Below the pieces are notes generated by a model. It made no database searches. It was not told the origin of the DNA and worked only from the letters and a program-made list of their open reading frames with translations. From Verrucomicrobiota bacterium (GTDB taxonomy: Bacteria; Verrucomicrobiota; Verrucomicrobiia; Chthoniobacterales; UBA10450): 20,474 nucleotides of DNA. The translations under genes were made by a program, and so were the position numbers. Below, piece by piece: positions 15,497-20,474 of the stretch (positions are counted from its first letter, which is position 1; the number at the start of each line of letters is the position of its first letter). The DNA is taken from the NCBI GenBank assembly GCA_003219335.1, contig QHOF01000070.1, positions 1-20,474 of the forward strand, in the 5' to 3' direction.

Positions 15497-16573
15497 ATGA
15501 GCAATTACGCTGATCTCAAGAATCATTTGGCCGCCTCACCGAAAACTTGGCTTGTAACTGGCGTAGCAGGATTCATTGGATCCAATCTTCTGGAAACCCT
15601 GCTTACGCTAGATCAACGAGTTGTTGGGCTAGATGACTTCTCGACCGGAAAACGACGCAATTTGGAAGATGTCCAACAATTGTGTGGGTCTGCTCGATGG
15701 CTTAAGTTTCGACTTATCGAGGGTACGACTGGCGATTTAGAAACCTGTCGGTCTGTCTGTCGAGATGTTGATTATGTTCTTCACCACGCGGCTGTTGCTT
15801 CGGTAGCACGTTCACTTAAGGATCCGATTGGTACAAACGAGAGCAACGTCAACGGCTTTCTAAACATGCTGGTTGCTGCGCGCGATGCGGGGGTACGACG
15901 ATTTGTTTATGCAACTAGTAGTTCGGCTTATGGCGACGATCCCGCTCATCTAAAAACAGAATGCACGGTTGGTCGGCCGCTCTCTCCGTACGCAGTAACG
16001 AAGTATGCGGGCGAACTCTATGCGCACGTCTTTGCCCAGTGTTATGGATTCGAAACAATCGGTCTTCGGTACTTCAATGTTTTTGGACCGCGTCAGGATC
16101 CAGAAGGGGATTACGCTGCTGTCATTCCAAAGTGGATCGCAGCGCTGATAAACCGCGAACCGGTTTTTTTGAATGGGAACGGCGATACCAGCCGCGACTT
16201 CATATTCGTCCCGGACGCAGTCCAGGCGAATTTGCTCGCTGCCACGACTGCTAAATCCGAAGCGGTCAATCAGCTTTATAATGTTGCGCTGAATAGAGGA
16301 ACAACCCTGATTGAGCTATTTTCCATCTTAAAGGTGCTGCTGCTCCAGAGTGGACATGATGTGGGAGCTTGTGAGCCCGTATACCGGGAGTTTCAAAGCG
16401 GAGACATTTGGCAGTCTCAAGCAGACATCACAAAAATCTCGGAATTGCTCGGCTTTGCACCCGCATATAATGTCCGCGAAGGGCTGGCTAAAACACTACC
16501 TTGGTACCTAAAAACAGCCGGGCGAGTGTCACGATCTTTTAGTATGATCGCGCACGGAATCGCCGCGCAATAA
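15497..16573 (+). CDS. wbpP: WbpP-type UDP-N-acetylglucosamine 4-epimerase (extended SDR)
   Basis: This 358-residue cytoplasmic enzyme is expected to interconvert UDP-GlcNAc and UDP-GalNAc (or the uronic acids) for surface glycans. TGVAGFIG (21-28) binds NAD, SSSAYG (142-146) holds the catalytic serine, and Y165xxxK169 completes the site. The overall match to Pseudomonas WbpP is close from the first residues (MSNYADL versus MSRYEEL), through LRYFNVFGPRQDP and TSRDF, to the PWYLK end. ATG 15497 is therefore chosen over ATG 15482. The usual GDI adenine-contact motif reads GTT here (76-78), a departure. Codons visibly favour A/T-ending forms compared with neighbouring genes, which suggests later acquisition. 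It has its own promoter candidate and no tightly linked neighbour; the radical SAM gene begins 86 bases after it. Confidence 0.88.
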   Translation: MSNYADLKNHLAASPKTWLVTGVAGFIGSNLLETLLTLDQRVVGLDDFSTGKRRNLEDVQQLCGSARWLKFRLIEGTTGDLETCRSVCRDVDYVLHHAAVASVARSLKDPIGTNESNVNGFLNMLVAARDAGVRRFVYATSSSAYGDDPAHLKTECTVGRPLSPYAVTKYAGELYAHVFAQCYGFETIGLRYFNVFGPRQDPEGDYAAVIPKWIAALINREPVFLNGNGDTSRDFIFVPDAVQANLLAATTAKSEAVNQLYNVALNRGTTLIELFSILKVLLLQSGHDVGACEPVYREFQSGDIWQSQADITKISELLGFAPAYNVREGLAKTLPWYLKTAGRVSRSFSMIAHGIAAQ

Positions 16574-16659
16574 AGCAGCGCGATTCGGCATGTGTTTTGG
16601 CATAAGCGCGATTGCTTCGCAGGCAACTTGTCGTAGGCTGCAGATTCGTTCATCATCGC

Positions 16660-17802
16660 ATGAAGCTTCTTGGTAAAATCGCCCGCGAATTTTCGGGCTA
16701 CAACATTTTGGAATCAGGTAAGCGGCTCCTGGACCGCAAACCGCTGCAATGCAGCCTTTACGTCACGGACCGGTGCAACCTCGATTGTGCGTATTGCACT
16801 GAGTACGACAACAGCCGGCCGCATCCCAGCCTGGACGATTTGAAAAAATGGGTGCGGAAGATTCGCGAGCTTGGCACCATGCGCATTGCTCTCGTCGGTG
16901 GCGAGCCGCTCACGCATCCAAACATTGTCGAACTCGTTCGCTATTGTCGGGAGCTCGGCTTTGCGACCAGTTTGACCACCAACGGTTTCCTCCTGACGCG
17001 TGACCTCGTTGCACAACTCGAAGATGCCGGCTTGCAAGTCATCCAGATCAGCGTTGACCGGATGACACCGAGCCCAATTACAAAGAAGTCCTTCAAGACG
17101 ATCTTGCCGAAGCTTGATTATTTCCGTGATTCAAAAATCTGCCTGCATATCACCGGAGTGATTTGTGCCGATACTTTGCCCGAATCGCGGGCAGTACTCG
17201 AGACCGGTTTGGCGCGCGGAATTCCGACTGAAGTTCGCCTCGTGCATGCAGACCCATTGAATCGGTTTCGCGTGGAGCGGGGGCCCCGCGAAGAGCTCGA
17301 GCGTTTTATCGATTCGATGATCGAGCGAAAACGTCGCGGGGGAAAGATCCACACGAGCGAGGCCATCCTCAAGTATCAACGCAGTCTTCTCCGGGGCGAG
17401 CACGTCGAGTGGACCTGTATGGCCGGCTACAAATTATTCTTCGTCTCCGCGCAGGGAAAATTTTGGATTTGCAGCATGGTGCACACCGACAAGCACATCA
17501 TGGATGTTACGCTGGACGACCTCTACGCGAACTATCGCAAAAAGTCGTGTCAGGAAGGATGCGGCGTTTATTGTGCTGTGAACGCTTCGCTTCTCGTCGA
17601 CAAGCCAATCGCTGTGCTCGGCAAGGAAATTCTCGCGCGCGCCAAACGTTTGCCATCGATCGTGTCTCGATCTTCAGATTCGCAAATCAATAACTCGACG
17701 CGCGGAGGCGTTACAAATCCAAATGGCGCGCACAAGATGAACGGCAGCACTGAAGGCGGCCCATCCGCAGATGAAGGCGTAACTTTGCGGGAAAGTGCCT
17801 GA
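16660..17802 (+). CDS. Radical SAM protein with C-terminal auxiliary cysteine cluster
   Basis: This 380-residue protein has the radical SAM CxxxCxxC motif at C39, C43 and C46 (DRCNLDCAYC), then the GGEPL SAM-binding motif, TTNGFLL and QISVDR along the barrel. Five more cysteines, C253, C271, C297, C301 and C305, form a SPASM-like or Twitch-like C-terminal region that may hold an additional iron-sulfur cluster. Such enzymes modify peptides, lipids or small molecules. No precursor peptide is seen nearby. ATG 16660 is used; the open frame extends to TTG 16612, and neither has a clear ribosome site. The last 43 codons overlap the convergent CDP-alcohol phosphotransferase gene and encode a low-complexity N/S/G-rich tail. 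The substrate is unknown. Linkage to lipid genes hints at a lipid or headgroup modification. Confidence 0.85.
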   Translation: MKLLGKIAREFSGYNILESGKRLLDRKPLQCSLYVTDRCNLDCAYCTEYDNSRPHPSLDDLKKWVRKIRELGTMRIALVGGEPLTHPNIVELVRYCRELGFATSLTTNGFLLTRDLVAQLEDAGLQVIQISVDRMTPSPITKKSFKTILPKLDYFRDSKICLHITGVICADTLPESRAVLETGLARGIPTEVRLVHADPLNRFRVERGPREELERFIDSMIERKRRGGKIHTSEAILKYQRSLLRGEHVEWTCMAGYKLFFVSAQGKFWICSMVHTDKHIMDVTLDDLYANYRKKSCQEGCGVYCAVNASLLVDKPIAVLGKEILARAKRLPSIVSRSSDSQINNSTRGGVTNPNGAHKMNGSTEGGPSADEGVTLRESA

Positions 17803-18939
17803 CAAAAAGCCGCACGCCAGCATCCAAACGTAAACGTTTCTTCGAGCCGCAATCAGCCGGAAAGCTCGGTCGAATGGCGTAACGTCATCGAGCAGGCGGC
17901 CTTTCGCGATCTTCACCCGGCGTTTCGCGAATTCATCCAACAAGTGCGATGCGACGAGCAAAGCCAAAAGATAGAACACGTTTGGAAGCTGGTTGCTTTG
18001 CCACAAATGAAAAGCGATAGCCGCCCACCACGAATTCTCGATCAAGTAATCGAGATGATGTTCCCATTTGCCGCGCTCGGTCGTTTCAATTTTGACGCGA
18101 GACTGCTTCCCATCCAAGCCATCGACGATACCAAAAATGAGAGCACCGAGGATTCCGAGACCGACCTGGCCAACTGTAAAGGCCGCGGTCGCGCTGCATC
18201 CGATTACGAGGCCTGCAATCGTAATTTGGTTTGGCGTGATTCGCGTCTTGCAAAGAAGTGAGATGACTCCGGTTTCGATCGGCCCATGCAAATAAGCCGG
18301 CAAGTCGAGCGCTCCCTTTTGCGCCGAATCGAGACTAATACGCTCGGCCAGACGACGGTCATGCTCCAGCGGCACCCGGAAGCAGAGTGGCCGCACGTGC
18401 CGACGCATGCTGACGATGTAATCATCTACCTTTGCAGCATCCACCGTATCGATTCTGCCGTGGTCGGTCTTCCTTGTGAGTTCGTTCAAAAAGGGCGTTG
18501 TGGGGGAAAGAGCCAAAAGAAAATCCCTCGTGATCAATGCTGGGCCGCTTCGAATTAAAGTCCGCGCGAATTCCGGTGGATTGGAATCGACAAGCGCGGC
18601 CGGTGAATTCTTAGGGCAGAGCGCGGCGAGGAGTCGTGCGTCACAATAGATATTTGCCGGAACTATTAAGAAGCAATCAGCCGGGCTTTGTTCTAAAAGC
18701 CATTCGGCAGTAAGAGGTTTAGTTGCGCTCGAAACAAGATCCGCAGTTATGTGTTCCCGCGGCCACGAGCGCTTGGCTAATTCGGCTCCGACGATTTCCG
18801 GCGTGGTCGAAAAAACAATCGCACGTCGAAATCCGAGTCGCTGCAAAATGCGGAGCAAACGTTCGAGCAAGTTGACACCGCACAATTCAATCAATGCCCT
18901 GGGTGCATCGGCGATCAAGATTGGGAGAATGTTCTCCAT
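17674..18939 (-). CDS. CDP-alcohol phosphotransferase fused to a degenerate nucleotidyltransferase-like domain
   Basis: This 421-residue fusion has two parts. Residues 1-200 resemble a sugar/polyol nucleotidyltransferase (PRALIELCGVNLLERLL at 13-29 matches the usual PKxLxPxxGxPLLxR stretch), but the glycine-rich nucleotide loop is missing: the protein starts ILPILIADAP. Residues 215-421 are a CDP-alcohol phosphotransferase with HGPIE, TPNQIT and D273, D276, G277, S280, R281 and G290. The third and fourth aspartates of the standard motif are altered: after G290 come E293, H294 and D297, one residue short and with Glu for Asp. The order (cytidylyltransferase then phosphotransferase) mirrors archaeal IPCT/DIPPS. 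The first domain is probably inactive or regulatory. ATG 18939 fits. The ABC ATPase ends 101 bases upstream on the same strand. It overlaps the radical SAM gene tail to tail. Confidence 0.84.
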   Translation of the reverse strand: MENILPILIADAPRALIELCGVNLLERLLRILQRLGFRRAIVFSTTPEIVGAELAKRSWPREHITADLVSSATKPLTAEWLLEQSPADCFLIVPANIYCDARLLAALCPKNSPAALVDSNPPEFARTLIRSGPALITRDFLLALSPTTPFLNELTRKTDHGRIDTVDAAKVDDYIVSMRRHVRPLCFRVPLEHDRRLAERISLDSAQKGALDLPAYLHGPIETGVISLLCKTRITPNQITIAGLVIGCSATAAFTVGQVGLGILGALIFGIVDGLDGKQSRVKIETTERGKWEHHLDYLIENSWWAAIAFHLWQSNQLPNVFYLLALLVASHLLDEFAKRRVKIAKGRLLDDVTPFDRAFRLIAARRNVYVWMLACGFLSGTFPQSYAFICGWAAFSAAVHLVRAIWICNASARRVIDLRI

Positions 18940-19040
18940 CGTCTACGAGATTAACGGTGGAGTCTGTGCAGTGCCAACTGTCGGTGATTATTAAATCGAG
19001 GCTTGCCTCTGCAATTTGTTGATCTGCTCAAAATCGAGCT

Positions 19041-19738
<698 letters not shown>

Positions 19739-19742
<4 letters not shown>

Positions 19743-20474
19743 CTGGAGCCTCGTATCGTGACCACCGGCGGCAACTCAGCGGCACGGCGCGCCGGGACGT
19801 AGCTCGCAATGAAAACAGCCAGGATCGCAAGCAACGTCGCAAACACATAGTGTCTCCAATCCCATGTCACTAGAAAGTAGTTCGTGTAAAGCAGCCCGCG
19901 GAGCCGAATGGGAATGTGTGACACGCCCCAGGTCATCAACGCACCCAGCAGGCAGCCAAGCAACGATCCTGCCAGAGCGATCAACGCACCTTGCCAGAGA
20001 AAAATCGCGGAAATGTCGATCCGCCGGTAACCCATCGAACGCAAAATCGCGATCTCCTTTATTTTCGCCAGCACCGACATGGTCAGCACATTGAAAATAC
20101 CGAAGCCGGCGAGCAGGATGATGAGCGAGACGGTAATCGCGATCGACATTCTCAGGGTCAGAAAGAGTTGCAGCGTGCTTTCCTCGCGTTCCTGCCAGCT
20201 CAAGGCGTCGTGTTGAAAGAGCGTCTCAAAACGACTGGCCAGCGTCGGCGCACGATTCGGGTCTCGCAATTTATAGATGATCATCGTTGCGCCGGAAGGT
20301 TGTTGCAGTAAAGCCTGCGCGACCTTGGCGTGCGAATAAACCCGGGTTGAATCAATCGATCCGATGCCTGTGCGCGCGATCGCGGCGACGCTGAATCGCC
20401 AGTACTCGCCGTTAGGCGCGAGCAATTGCACGGTGTTGCCGACACCGGCCTGAAGTAGATCTGCCAGGCGCGAA
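19739..20474 (-). CDS. FtsX/LolC-LolE-type ABC permease, C-terminal part (5' end outside window)
   Basis: The frame stays open to the window edge, so this is the C-terminal part, about 245 residues, of a longer permease. It contains the end of a periplasmic MacB_PCD-like domain (VGNTVQLL.PNGE) and then three to four helices. The cytoplasmic coupling segment KIKEIAILRSMGYRR lies between the first two, and the ending PARRAAELPPVVTIRG is the conserved end of LolC/LolE/MacB permeases. Its stop overlaps the ATPase start by 4 bases. The paired gene makes a type VII (mechanotransmission) ABC system most likely, either lipoprotein release or MacB-like export. Confidence 0.88.

Overview
The window is a lipid and cell-envelope biosynthesis region from a Gram-negative-type bacterium. 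A LolD/LolE-type ABC pair, an RND exporter, a Wzx-like flippase and polyprenol-linked glycosyltransferases all imply a double-membrane envelope. The DNA is moderately GC-rich, genes are densely packed, Shine-Dalgarno sites are mostly weak, and GTG/TTG starts are common. My guess is a soil-type phylum such as Verrucomicrobiota or Acidobacteriota. That assignment is low-confidence and rests on general impression only. No RNA gene, CRISPR array, insertion sequence or transposase was recognised.

Region 1 (1-6273, + strand) is the most striking part: a compact sphingolipid operon. It reads: 3' end of an RND/MMPL exporter; a close relative of eukaryotic dihydroceramide delta4-desaturase (DEGS); a fatty acid/ceramide 2-hydroxylase (FA2H/Scs7 type, without cytochrome b5); a serine palmitoyltransferase-type alpha-oxoamine synthase; a CDP-alcohol phosphotransferase; and a long GNAT-fold N-acyltransferase. 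The inferred pathway is long-chain base formation (SPT), N-acylation (GNAT protein), 4,5-desaturation, 2-hydroxylation, phospho-headgroup addition and export. A 26-codon leader ORF with an AAGGAG ribosome site ends in TGATG exactly on the preferred SPT start.

Region 2 (6694-8980) holds a second CDP-alcohol phosphotransferase (+). It converges on a two-gene operon (-) of a classical SDR and an inositol-phosphate-cytidylyltransferase-like nucleotidyltransferase, coupled by an ATGA overlap. The cytidylyltransferase and phosphotransferase resemble the two halves of IPCT/DIPPS. They may make a CDP-polyol and transfer it to a lipid. The SDR is a candidate 3-ketosphinganine reductase but lacks the usual catalytic Asn.

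Region 3 (9139-15003) is glycan assembly: a membrane-anchored glycosyltransferase (+), and on the minus strand a PMT/ArnT-like GT39 enzyme, a DPM1-like GT2, a ChbG/HpnK deacetylase and a Wzx-like flippase.

Region 4 (15497-20474) has a WbpP-type UDP-GlcNAc 4-epimerase with its own promoter candidate and more A+T-rich codon use, and a radical SAM protein with extra C-terminal cysteines. The radical SAM gene overlaps, tail to tail by about 129 bp, a third CDP-alcohol phosphotransferase, which is fused to a degenerate nucleotidyltransferase-like domain. Upstream of that gene on the same strand lies a LolD-like ATPase and a partial LolC/E-type permease. Three different CDP-alcohol phosphotransferases near SPT, DEGS and FA2H homologues suggest a bacterium making several phosphosphingolipid or phosphopolyol lipids with eukaryote-like ceramide modifications.
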